The position numbers and the translations under genes were made by a program. Below, one piece after another: positions 54,201 to 64,000 of a stretch of 64,000 nucleotides of DNA. The stretch comes from Larus michahellis (Eukaryota > Chordata > Aves > Charadriiformes > Laridae). Within the stretch, counting starts at the first letter, position 1; each line of letters starts with the position of its first letter. Below the pieces are notes generated by a model. That model saw nothing but the letters and a program-made list of their open reading frames with translations. It was not told the origin of the DNA and ran no database searches. The stretch is from positions 50,751,324 to 50,815,323 of the forward strand of contig NC_133901.1 in the NCBI RefSeq assembly GCF_964199755.1. The letters are read 5' to 3'.

Positions 54201-57200
54201 ACAGTATCCTAGATGGCTGCTGATTACTGGACATGTTGTTTTATTTAGAGGATGAAGTAAAACATCAGGGAAGGTTCAGCTGATGAGCAACTTTACGTAA
54301 AGTTTTTGAGGTCTTGTAAGAAGTCTTTACTTTTTTTCTTTTTTTTTTTTTAATGTGAGGCATGTTGCAAAACAAGCTGGGGGGCTGAGTGACTCCTTGA
54401 CCACAGACTGTGCATGTGTCTGAGCAGATCGTCTTGCCCGTGTCTTTCTGAGGTCAGCCCTCTCTGTGCTGTGTCTAATGCCTTCCCTTCTCTGTGTTAA
54501 TAATCCTCATCTGGCTGTCAGAAATAGGCGGGAGCCGAAGGCAGGCAGGAGGATGAGCTGGGCTCCCAGAGGGGTTTGTACAGTGGGAGCCCCGACCCTG
54601 CTGGGGTGGGCTGATGCTCGGGGGTTTGTCACCCTTCATCTCTCCTGGTGACGGTGTGGCCTGGGCCAGCACAGAGCAGCCAGCGAGCTTTGGGCTCGCC
54701 ATCAGACCACAATAGTATAGAGAGTGGGAGCAGTTTGGGAGGAAAATCTGCCGAAGCCAGTTGTAAGGAACTGGCCTGTTGTTCCCCCTCTCCCAAAGAG
54801 AAGGGGTGGGGAACACGCTTGCCTGAATTTTCTCATAGCCTCTGATCTCTGCTGACCCAGCTGCATGCTTTTGCTGGGAGAAACTGTGGCTGCTTAGCAT
54901 AATACTCCAGCGCTGAGGACATTACTCATGGTAAAACAGCAGCCTGTGTGGGTGGGGAGGATTAAACTGAATGTCAGAGATGTCTAGTTGTCACTGGTGG
55001 CCTTAGAAGTATGTTGCTGCATGTCTGTTCTGTCCAGCAAAGGCACAGCTGGGCTTTCCTCTCGAGCTCAGATAGGTGCTGTTTATCCAGATCTTTTTCT
55101 TAGCTGATGTTAATTTTCTTGTTTCTTATCTCTTCATCGCTCCTTGCGATGTGTGTCTAGGTGTGGAGTGATGGGTGGTGCCCGAGGCTGTACGGTCTGT
55201 GAGAAACTGTGAAGGGCTGATGGAGCGAGCAAGTAGCGTGCCTGAATGGGTGGGGGGAGAAGGCCAGGAAGAATTGAATGAATCTTAGCCCCACCCATCT
55301 GTCCTGACTCTTCGTGGGGCTGTGTTATGCTGTTCCGTGTAGAACTGCTTCCCACCCTTCCTCCCTCTCATTTGCGGTGGGCAGCAGCTTCCCTTAATAT
55401 ACCCACTGCTGCCTCTCGGGTCCTCACCTGCAGAAGGCCTTCTTCCAAAGACACCATATATCCCAGTCCAGGGATTGCAAAGCTTGATAGGTAGCGTGTG
55501 TGGAGGCAATTCAATCAAATGTAAAATGTGGTTGTGTTTGGCTAGCTCTGGGACAGACAGAAGTTTTATAAAGACTGCCTGGGAGCTGGGTAAGCAGCCA
55601 AATACATCTCATTCCCTCTGTGAAATCAAAGCGTTTTCTTTTCTGGTGTGAACGCACTTGCCCAGAGACTAGCTGAAGTCTTGGTATGTCACAGCCAAGT
55701 CCTTTGTTTGCCATGCAAGGGGACGGATGATAGCAGGCAAACCACCCGGGAGACAGAAATCTGAACTTTGGAAAATCCCAGTGGTGTTGGCAAGGTGGAG
55801 CCCAAAGTAGCGGGGGGAGAAGGGGAGGCAGATATTTTTTCTGCCCCTTTGATGATTGCAGACTTGTATATATAGATGCACACAAATATGTACACAAAGC
55901 TTCACTTCACAATATAAGAAAATAGTGTAGGTTTTTCTTCTATCCGTACTAACCCTGAATCTGTGGGACCTCTTTAAAAAGAGGTGTCCAAGCCTGTAAC
56001 TGGTCAAAACCATTATCTACTGCACTGAGCTCTGTATGAGTAAAGCTAACACGATCAAGACTGTGGATTATGAGGATTATTTGTTTCTTCCATATGCTGG
56101 CAAATGTATCTGAGGTGATATCAAGGACCTAGTTTGATGTGTGTCACTGTAAGTGACACAGATTATTTCTATAGTAGCCCGGATTTCTTACACAGAGATG
56201 CCAGCCAAACAGAGCATCACCATAGGCACACTCTGATAAGCTCCAGGACCTATTTTGGACTCAGTATGAAGTCGTGCTGCTCAGCCTGTCTCAGCATTGT
56301 CTACTTGACTGCGAAATGACCGAATGGTAAAGTGTTACGCAGTTGCCTGGGAGCCATCACCACTTGGTAGGGCATGGCTCCTCTCCAAAGGAAGCCCTTG
56401 GGCATGATGTTACAGGGTGTACAGAGCTTTATTCACCCAACAATAGCGTCCCTGGAGCTGGGGGGCTCCTGGGGGCCTGTGGTGCTGCCCGGGACTACTC
56501 TGCCGGAGGCTGCTCAACCGCAGTGTGGGAAGCCCAAGCCAGTTGGGCAGCTCTTTTGAAGAAGGCAGGAGGCTATGCCTTTGCACGTGACATAACTTGT
56601 GCTAAGTTGTGTTTGCAGATTTTGTTCCTCGCAGCATCTTTCATCCTTCCTTGCCCTCCCATGCAGAAGTGCAGCTGTATCCTGTCATTATCTGATCACC
56701 TGCCTGTGCAAGGTGGCTGCCAGACGCTGCCTGCTGTCCCCTCCATGTCTGCAGGTGTCTGCTCCATGCTCATTCAGGGCGGGAGGGAAAGGTGGGAGGC
56801 TGGTGCAAAGCTTTTAAGTGGTCTGAGAGGAGAGCAGGAGCAAAGCAGTTTTCAGGCGGTGCAACATTTACTGGATGCCTGTGAGCCTGAAAGCTTTTGT
56901 TCTTTTTTGGAGTTCTTTTGGTTGGGTTGTGTAAGCTGGCTGGTATCTGTCAGTGTTCTGAACGCCTCTGCCTGTCCCCTCCAGCCACACGACTGCCCCT
57001 GACGCTCCCCGTGGACCGGGGAGGGATGTGATAAAAATAAAAGCAGGAAAAGGTCTTCCCAGTGGCAGCTCTCTGTTCCTCACTTAATAACAGAAACACT
57101 TTTTGCTTTCCTGACTTAACTGGTAGGTGAGCAAATCTCTAAAAGCAGCGCTGACAGCACTGAGATAAGCCCAGACCTAACTGCGAGGGGGGAAGGGAAC

Positions 57201-60200
57201 ATTATTAGTAGCTATTAATCATCCTAAAAGGATGGGGGATGGGTTCCTGGCGGTACCATGCCTTTGTGCAGACACGTTTGCTATGAGCAATTCTGGCAGG
57301 GAGTACAAGCTGGATGTTGCAGGGGAGTGGTTTGTGGAAGGCTGCATTTCAGGGCAAGGTATTTCCAGAACTGAAGAAACTGGATTTTAAAACATGTTTC
57401 CTTTTGGCAAAATCACTTATCATTTCCATTACTGTGCATCCTCATGGCTTCCCCTTAGGGGAGAGGTTTGTACGGACCTGAGTGGATGTTACCGCCCTTG
57501 TGCTACCAGTGGCTCTTATCTGATGGAGAAGAGCACTCAAATTTCAAATTCCTCTGAAGTGGACACAGAAGGGGAACGTGACACTGCAAGTGCTGGCAAA
57601 GCGCTGAGATGTTCTGCAGACGCCACTCTCATGTCCCGGTGACTCTTGGGGTTTCTTCAGGAGGCTTCAGTATTTCAGTGTCCCTGGCTGCTTCCAGCTC
57701 AGCTGCTCCTTGTGGTACGGGGTCATTTCTAGCAGCCTGCCACATGTTGTGTAGATTATCACAACGCTGCCTCCGGCAGCGTTCCAGTGGCGGTGTTAAT
57801 CCACCATTATTCTTGACCCCTTGCCGGCCTTGTCTGAGTGAAAATGAATCACGGTAGTAGAGTGCTGAGCTCAGTGCTCCTCACTGGGGTGAGTAATGTG
57901 CCCCTCTCCCTCCTTTGGTAGCAGAGGAAACAAAAGCACCGAGAAACCAGGTGGCTTTATTAATGCACAGTGACCAGGAGAGGACCCACAATGTGTCTCC
58001 TGCGGGCTCCCTCTGGTGTAATGATGTCTTCAGGGATCTGTCTCATGGTTTCTGAAGCAGCAGCTCCCAAATCTGGTGGGCCTGTTGGCCACTTCCAGTG
58101 CTCAAGATTTCTCATGGCTGCTAGCTGTCTCTCTCACAAGGTTAACATGAAAGTAGTCTCAAGGCAGTGGATCCAGTGGAGCAGCAGCAGGCTGCACGTG
58201 GTGGTCTTGTAGGCCACTAGTCAGCTGCAGGCTGCAACCTGGGAGGCAATACTCTTCACATTTGAAGCTGATTTTCTATATCCACGTGGTGGCTTGTCGG
58301 GTCTCTTCATTAGCGCTTCCTCTGTTGGTTTGTAGTCTGCTTACAGCACTAAAGTGGTGAGCAGGTAGATAGGCACTGTTCGGTTGACTCATCTGAAGGT
58401 CTTTGGGTTAATGTTGAGTACCTTGGCCAACCTGGACATCTGTGGTACATATCTGTGTCCTTCCCTTTCCCATGAAATACTGTCCTAGTAGAGAGGTGAA
58501 AAAAGAAAAGCATCTTGTGATTTTCCTTCTGGTTAGGGAAAATATGCCACTACAGCTAGGAGGGGATGCGCTGAACAGCCTGGGTTTTGGCCCAAGGAAA
58601 GCAGGGATAGCAGCTGATGTGTGACACCTCTAGGAGGCAGATGTTTCCCTAGGGGGAATGATTTGCCATCCAATCCCACATTAGGAGGACTCTCTAAATC
58701 TTGTGAACAATGTTTATTTATGTCTGACAGCTCTGCTGCGTTTGCTCAGCTGCTTTTCAGCATGCTGAAACCTAGGATGAATGTGTAGAATGAATACCAG
58801 TTGCAACGGACTCATAAACGAGGTGTGTCCCAGCTGCAAGGCATGTTTTAATCTGTACTCACGTCTGGGAGCAGTCCACCCTTCTCATTTCCTCTGCCTA
58901 TTAAATAATTGATGAAAGCCCACAGTAATCGTTATGTTCCTTCCACAAAGTCGTCAAAACTGCACAAAATCTTACATAGTGTTTGCAAAGCCCCAAACAA
59001 ATGTGACATTCTTCACCCTCCGCCCAGGCAATAATTTTGGCCCAAAGAGTCTCTGTTGTTATGAGGACACCTCGTCAGCAGGAGTAGGGGAAAAACGAAT
59101 GAGCCATTTGGTTGATTAGCTTGAAAATGCCAAGTTTTAGCTGGGACCTTCTTTTTTTTTTTTTCGCAAGGGGTATCCTACTGGTAGCATTGTTGTGTAG
59201 TGTCTTCTGTCTGGGATCTCAGTGAGATTACCCCACGCCTTTCCCATCAGTCATTTCTCAGGCAGAGCACAACACCTCTTTGGCAGTGCAGTGGTGTGTC
59301 TGGGAAGCAAACCACCACGTATGGAGAGGAGAGAGAGATGTCTATGGCAGAATGTATCATGGTGAGCTGTGGTCAGGCAGGGGATGATGCTTCCACTTTT
59401 TCAGGAAATATGGTCAAATTGTGATTTAAAGATGAAGTTTCTGATGCCTTCCTTCCTCTCAGTCTGCATGTTAGATCAAGTGCTGCTTTGGGATTGATTT
59501 TGCTGAAGTCAGTGAGAGTCTGTTGCGACTGTTCCTGGGATAAGACAGATTAAAACTAAAGAAGCAATCAAAAATCTTGAGCCCAAGCCTTTCTTCCAGA
59601 AGGAAGCGAATGACATAGTGATGCAGACAAAGATATTTGTGGTTGGCGTTGTCTGTATTGCAATGACTCTGATGCTGTTTTCTGTCACCTCTGTTTTCAG
59701 AGGCTCAGGCTTTGGCTGTCCTCAGCACCTTCCGCTTTGGTGGACACTTCTCTGTCCAGCAACAACAGTTGCCTTCTGTATGTTCCTGCTCTCCAGCATG
59801 AAGCTAGTTGCCTTGAGTGAAAATACAGCTTCTGTTATTTACCTGTTGTCTCCCCCGCAAGTTTCTCTCTGTGGGTGCCAAGACAGAATTCCGCCCCTAA
59901 CTTTAATCCTGAGAGTGTCCAAGAGGCCCAGATCTAGATAGTAAACTCTCAGCAGAAAGCTTTCACCAGTTTTCACCTCCTTGCTTCGAGGTACCAGCAA
60001 GAGAAGTCCTGAGTGCTCCAACTGTTTTTCAAATGTTGCTATGGAAAGCTGCTCCCTGGAAAGTCCTTTTATTCTTTTTTTTTTTTTTTTTCTCATAGGT
60101 GACTCCAGGTAGCAAAGCTGCAATAGCCAACTTGTGTATAGGAGACCAGATCATAGCCATTGATGGGGTGAACACAGATAACATGACGCATCTTGAGGCG

Positions 60201-60250
60201 CAGAACAAAATCAAGGGTTGCACAGATGAACTAACTCTGACGGTCAACAG
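48169..60250 (+). CDS. PDLIM1: PDLIM1 (PDZ and LIM domain 1; CLP36/elfin), first two coding exons
   Basis: This is a cytoskeletal adaptor that binds alpha-actinin at stress fibres and Z-discs (family knowledge). The two exons join in phase 0 and give 82 residues plus two bases: the complete PDZ domain with the carboxylate-binding loop in [12 protein letters not shown], then [40 protein letters not shown] and [11 protein letters not shown]. It matches human PDLIM1 ([39 protein letters not shown], from memory) far better than PDLIM3 (GPAPWGFRLSGG, NLCPGD). The internal and C-terminal LIM exons lie past the window, so the gene is truncated by the window edge. It sits 4.6 kb downstream of the SORBS1 stop in the same orientation. 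Confidence 0.97.
48265..60098 (+). other. PDLIM1: PDLIM1 intron 1 (11.8 kb)
   Basis: GT-AG intron. The first 450 nt are still CpG island, with simple repeats including (CCGT)6. The rest holds no exon I can support. Open frames up to 233 codons (50026-50727 - strand, 52133-52747 - strand, 56343-57002 + strand) have no family motifs and no splice logic. A 9-bp perfect inverted repeat lies at 56140-56160. Confidence 0.85.
48558..48581 (+). repeat. (CCGT)6 tetranucleotide repeat
   Basis: Six perfect CCGT units directly after a short CCTC-repeat tract (about 48540-48556), about 300 nt into PDLIM1 intron 1 and still inside the CpG island. Each unit carries a CpG. Confidence 0.95.
60099..60250 (+). 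CDS. PDLIM1: PDLIM1 coding exon 2 (PDZ C-terminal part)
   Basis: 152 nt, phase 0 to phase 2. It begins [20 protein letters not shown] and ends [10 protein letters not shown] plus AG of Arg. The acceptor is a long T tract plus CTCATAG and the donor CAACAG|GTACGT. It holds the helix-alphaB segment [10 protein letters not shown] of the PDZ fold. Confidence 0.98.
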
Positions 60251-63200
60251 GTACGTCGCTGAGCGAGACTGGGGATGGGGAGAGGGAGGGATGTGGGGCG
60301 GACAGTAGCTATGTTTTGGTTTGCGAGCAGACCTCTCGGGCTGGTTTGTTTAATTTGACCTCTTAATGCTTAGTCTGTCCAGGCACTGGATAGCAAGAGG
60401 GAACTGCCTTTCAGCCTTTAATCCTAATGCTGCTTGCATTTGCTGCACTTTGACCTCATGAAAACAACTTTCCCAGTGAGAAATTGGCTGATAATTTGTG
60501 GCAGAGGCTGTCAGCCTATTCTGTGGCTCCTGACAGCAAAATATCAAAGACAGATCTCATGAAAACTTCACTCATAGCAGAGGAGGTATGACCAGAGATG
60601 ACCTTTCTTCCTGTTGCACTAATTCATCAGTTAAAACATACGGTTGTGTGTTGTCCAAGCTACTAATTGCCTAGTTTTTGTCGCACACGGACTCAGAACA
60701 GTTGTACATTTTGCAGCCTCTTGATCAAACAGCACTAACAGTGCAAACAGTGATGACCCAGGATGCATCAAAGTGCCTGTCAGGCATCAGTCTCTCATGA
60801 GTCCTGAAAAAAATAAAGGAAGGTGACAGTTCAGCCACAATCTCTGTCATCAGCGTAGAGCACGGGCTGCCTTCAGCCTTCTCACCGTCCCAAGCTGCAA
60901 AGCAATGGACAGCTTCATTTCTTTTCCCAGCTGTGTTTTTTTCTTGGGCCATCTTTGTACAAATGCAGCCCGGGAAGTCAGGGGGCTGCCTTCCATTGAC
61001 ACATTGCTTCTTAAAAATACTGGAGCCTATTTTTTTGGGGGTGCTGGGGGTTTAGCCTTCCTCTTGGTTCAGATTGCAGCCATGGGTACCAGCACTCCTT
61101 GAAGTCAGGTGGTAGATGTATCATGGCATTTCTAGTTGCTCTGGAGTGAGTTTTTTCCTGCAGCTGCCTTCCCCCAGAGCGATTGTACATCAGCTTCATG
61201 GCAGATGCAGGGGAAGTACTTTCAGAAGGAGTGCAAAAGCATGCCTTAAATGACACAGTAGTTCAGTTGTTCAGGGCTTTTCTGTGATAAACAGAAATCT
61301 TTTACTGTAGCTTGGATAATGCCAGGAGATCAGCAGGCATTTCCCAGTTCAGGAAGAAGTGATGGGTCTCGGCCAAAAAAAGCCTGACAGTTCATTGAGG
61401 GAATTCACAGAGGGAAGAACGGAGCACAGTGCAGGCAGTGTGAATGGGTAGTGAGCATTGAAGCAGCATGTTAGCCCCAGAGTTTCTTATACTGGCCTCT
61501 AACTTGGCAGCCTGTAATCTTCCTGCAAAGGAGTGCTCCTTTTCCTCTCTGAAATAGCCGTCTGCTTGAGTTAGCAAAGCAGTGCCATGTGGTTCTGGCT
61601 GGGAGAGCGGAGGGGAGGGAGGCAAGGGCTCTTTCAGCCTGTGGGCAAGCTCACTCTTAACAGATCATTGAGTCTGTAAAATGTGTTTGCTAATGTTAAT
61701 TACAAAGTCGTTAACTTTATAGCTACTCCATGCATGTTTCCTCAGCCTTGGGTGTGGAAGCTGCCCAGGGAGACATTACTAGCTGGATGTGCAGCTGTGT
61801 AAAGCCATGCAGGGGCTTTGAGTTAGCACAGCCCAACTCTTTTTCAAGACTCCCTTTCAAGGAGGTAGCGTGTGTGGACACTTCTGCTGCTGTATTGATC
61901 AATGAGTTCTGCTGACAAGATGGCCACGAGTGTTAAGACTGCAAGTGAAAAACAGTGATCTAACTACTTATCCACTTAGGATTTGATATTTCTACCCATT
62001 GATCTATGTAAAATCCATTTTAGATGATTCTATGGGACTTTAAGTCTTTCGGTCCTCCTTCTTTGGGAGTAAAGTTCTGCTTAGGGAAGCATTGCTTACT
62101 TGTTTGGAGATTTGATAGCTGCTAGAGATGTGTTTGTATCAGGGAATATGATACTTGCAGAGCACTCTCTCAGAGGAGAGCCGTGTGCATCGTGTGGTCT
62201 TTCCTGGTTGTACTCTGGGAATATTTTATCCCTAGCGCCCACTGTCTCCTTCTGGGCCCCCCCTAACCATGTTGTCGCAAATGCAGCTGGACTCAGTGGT
62301 CAGAAATGCAATGTAGTCCCTGTTGCTGAGGCTGAAACCCTTCTTTACTTTGCAGTCTACGGCCAAGACCTTAAAATGGCAGATCTTGAGAGGTGGCCTC
62401 AAAGGATGACAGAGACATTTTACATCATTTGGAGCCCATGCTTCATCTTCCTGTTCCACTCAGGGTAGAAGAAGGGAGCGAGGAAGGCAGACTATGGGTC
62501 GATGGTCAGCTCTCCTCCATGAAGAAAAGAGCATTGCTACTGAGGTGGAGAAGGTGGAAGGCATCTGGGAAAATGAGTGCCACCTGGCCAAGAGATATGG
62601 CCTGGGCTCCGTGAGCCTTGGTGGGCCAAACTCTGTCAGTAAGGCTTGACCTTATAGTCAATCAGTTAGTCAGGAAGGCCAACAATACAATCAGGTCAGA
62701 GCTGGAAGTTTTTCCTCTGTTGAAGTTGCTCCGTAAGTAGTTGGCTGTGTATAAGAAGGGAAGTATATAATTTGCACCTAAACACCACTAACTCTTGGGC
62801 CTGGTCTCCATGCTCTGCAGTCATAGCAGACTGGATCTGCTATGGATCTTAGCTGGATCTGTTGTACAAAATAGCTATGCTGGCAAGGACAAGTGGTCTG
62901 GCAGGGCAGCAACTCCATGGGCTGGAGCATCATGCACAACTGGTGCTGAGGGTGTGCCCGGCCACAACAGGCTTTTTGGAGCAGGAAGGCTTCCAGTTCT
63001 TTTTTTCTGTTCACTGTCACAGAGATGTCTTGTGAAAGCATAAATCCTTAGTGATCTTTAATTTCCTATCTATCTGATGAATTTTAAATGATTACTCGTG
63101 TAAATGATTTCATGTGCAAAATGCTCTCAGACTGCATTTGGGCTGGTAGCAAGGGATCCCAGAAGGGATTTTAAACACGGTCTAAGCTCACATCAGGTGT

Positions 63201-64000
63201 TTCAGTTCCACCAGAGGCTCAATGCTGTTGTGGCAGTGGGGACTTCATTTGTGCCTGTGCTGTGAATGCTAAAAGTGCATGTGTGTTCAAGAGGAGACTG
63301 GATGAATTCATGGAAGACAAATCTATAAAGGATATTATATGCCATGGCAGTATCTCTGCTGCAGAAAGCCCTTAAGCTGGAAGTAGCTGGAGGATGGGAG
63401 AATGTTTTAGAGAAGTATTGCGCTACGCTTCTCCTTGTGCTCTTCTGTGGACAAAACCAAACTTTGTATGTGTGTGTGTTCTGCATCTATGCAACCCTCT
63501 TCTCTTTTAATGGTAGTCAAGCGGTTAAAATGTATTCATGTTTGTCTGTACTAATGATTATTTGAGAGAAGGGTGAATGCAGAGAATTGAAAGGACTTAA
63601 ACGCTTCTGGTAAAGGAAATGCTGTTTGCACTGTACACTTGATTGTGAATATCAACAGCATTCCAATGTTTCCTGTTTCGGTATTTTCCTTAATGATGGT
63701 AACAGTCCAAAAATGTTTCAGATCGGATTGTAGGCAGGAAATCTAGTCTAACACATGTCACCATTAAAAATGGATCAAATTACTAGCTGAAGAAAACATG
63801 CCTGGTCTGCTTTTTCACCCAAAGGTGCAAATCTGTTAGTTTCCAAAGATTTAAAACCCAGCCACAAATTGCTTTCTCTGAATATGCTTTTCTAAGCAGC
63901 AGTGCCAGGTGCTTTGCTGTTTGACGTGTGAAGAGAGTTGGAAAGGTCTGTTTTCTGCCTCAAAAGTGGGTGTTCAACAATGTTGGCACATACACCAAAT
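60251..64000 (+). other. PDLIM1: PDLIM1 intron 2 (5' part)
   Basis: Starts with a strong donor (GTACGT) and runs to the window edge. I searched for the next PDLIM1 exon (VWSP, HPYKMNL-like sequence) and did not find it. It contains an old CR1-like fragment near 63,285-63,440. Confidence 0.85.
63285..63440 (+). mobile_element. Degraded CR1-type LINE 3' fragment
   Basis: The stretch beginning GTTCAAGAGGAGACTGGATG, followed by ATTCATGGAAGACAAATCTA, fits the well-known 3' part of sauropsid CR1 elements (…TTCAAGAGGAGACTGGA.AA.TTCATGGAGGA…). The AGCTGGAAG…GATGGGAGAA part also lines up. It is heavily diverged with no intact coding. Boundaries are approximate and assigned from memory of the family. 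Confidence 0.6.

Noticed and set aside
56343..57002. 219-codon + strand open frame in PDLIM1 intron 1
   Set aside because: Cys/Leu-rich random-looking sequence without domain or splice support.
48169..60250. Assignment as PDLIM3 or LDB3 instead of PDLIM1
   Set aside because: The loop reads [12 protein letters not shown] and the core NLCIGD…[14 protein letters not shown], typical of PDLIM1. PDLIM3 has GPAPWGFRLSGG and NLCPGD.

Overview
The window is vertebrate genomic DNA, most likely from a bird or another sauropsid. Evidence for this is widely spaced GT-AG exons, a CpG island, an old CR1-type LINE 3' fragment, several degraded MIR/CORE-SINE copies, low recent-repeat content and fairly compact introns. 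The species cannot be named from sequence alone. Only two real genes are visible, both on the + strand, and everything else is introns, a short intergenic gap, UTR and old repeats.

Positions 1 to about 45,760 hold the 3' part of SORBS1 (ponsin/CAP, a SoHo and three-SH3 adaptor of focal adhesions, muscle costameres/Z-discs and the insulin-linked Cbl/flotillin pathway). I resolve 23 coding exons from 750 to the stop at 43606-43608. All splice phases match and the joined exons stay open over 1,482 residues plus stop when every cassette is included. In order they encode a run of small Tyr-Ser-Pro repeat exons (750-5355), the SoHo region (5470-10969), a linker (14886-20167), a very large 1,524-nt frame-neutral exon (21763-23286), a charged helical linker (24031-25879), SH3-1 (27326-29208 plus the start of the next exon), SH3-2 (29316-30690), a Ser/Pro-rich region of cassette-like exons (32592-41328) and SH3-3 with the C-terminus (42637-43608). 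A 3' UTR of about 2.1 kb follows, with two late AATAAA signals.

Positions about 45,760-47,690 are intergenic. Positions about 47,690-48,720 are a CpG island promoter for PDLIM1 (CLP36/elfin), whose first coding exon (48169-48264) and second exon (60099-60250) together encode the PDZ domain. The rest of the window (60251-64000) is PDLIM1 intron 2, and the ZM and LIM exons lie beyond the end.

The two genes make functional sense together: both encode adaptor proteins of actin anchorage sites (alpha-actinin/Z-disc for PDLIM1, vinculin and other adhesion partners for SORBS1). The head-to-tail SORBS1-PDLIM1 order matches the human locus and mirrors the SORBS2-PDLIM3 pair. I found no undescribed system. 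The points most worth checking are a possible 15-nt in-frame microexon (5171-5185), the giant cassette exon with a TGCATG (RBFOX motif) inside its 3' splice site, TGCATG motifs beside several other cassette-type exons, and two RSxS/TxP 14-3-3-type motifs.
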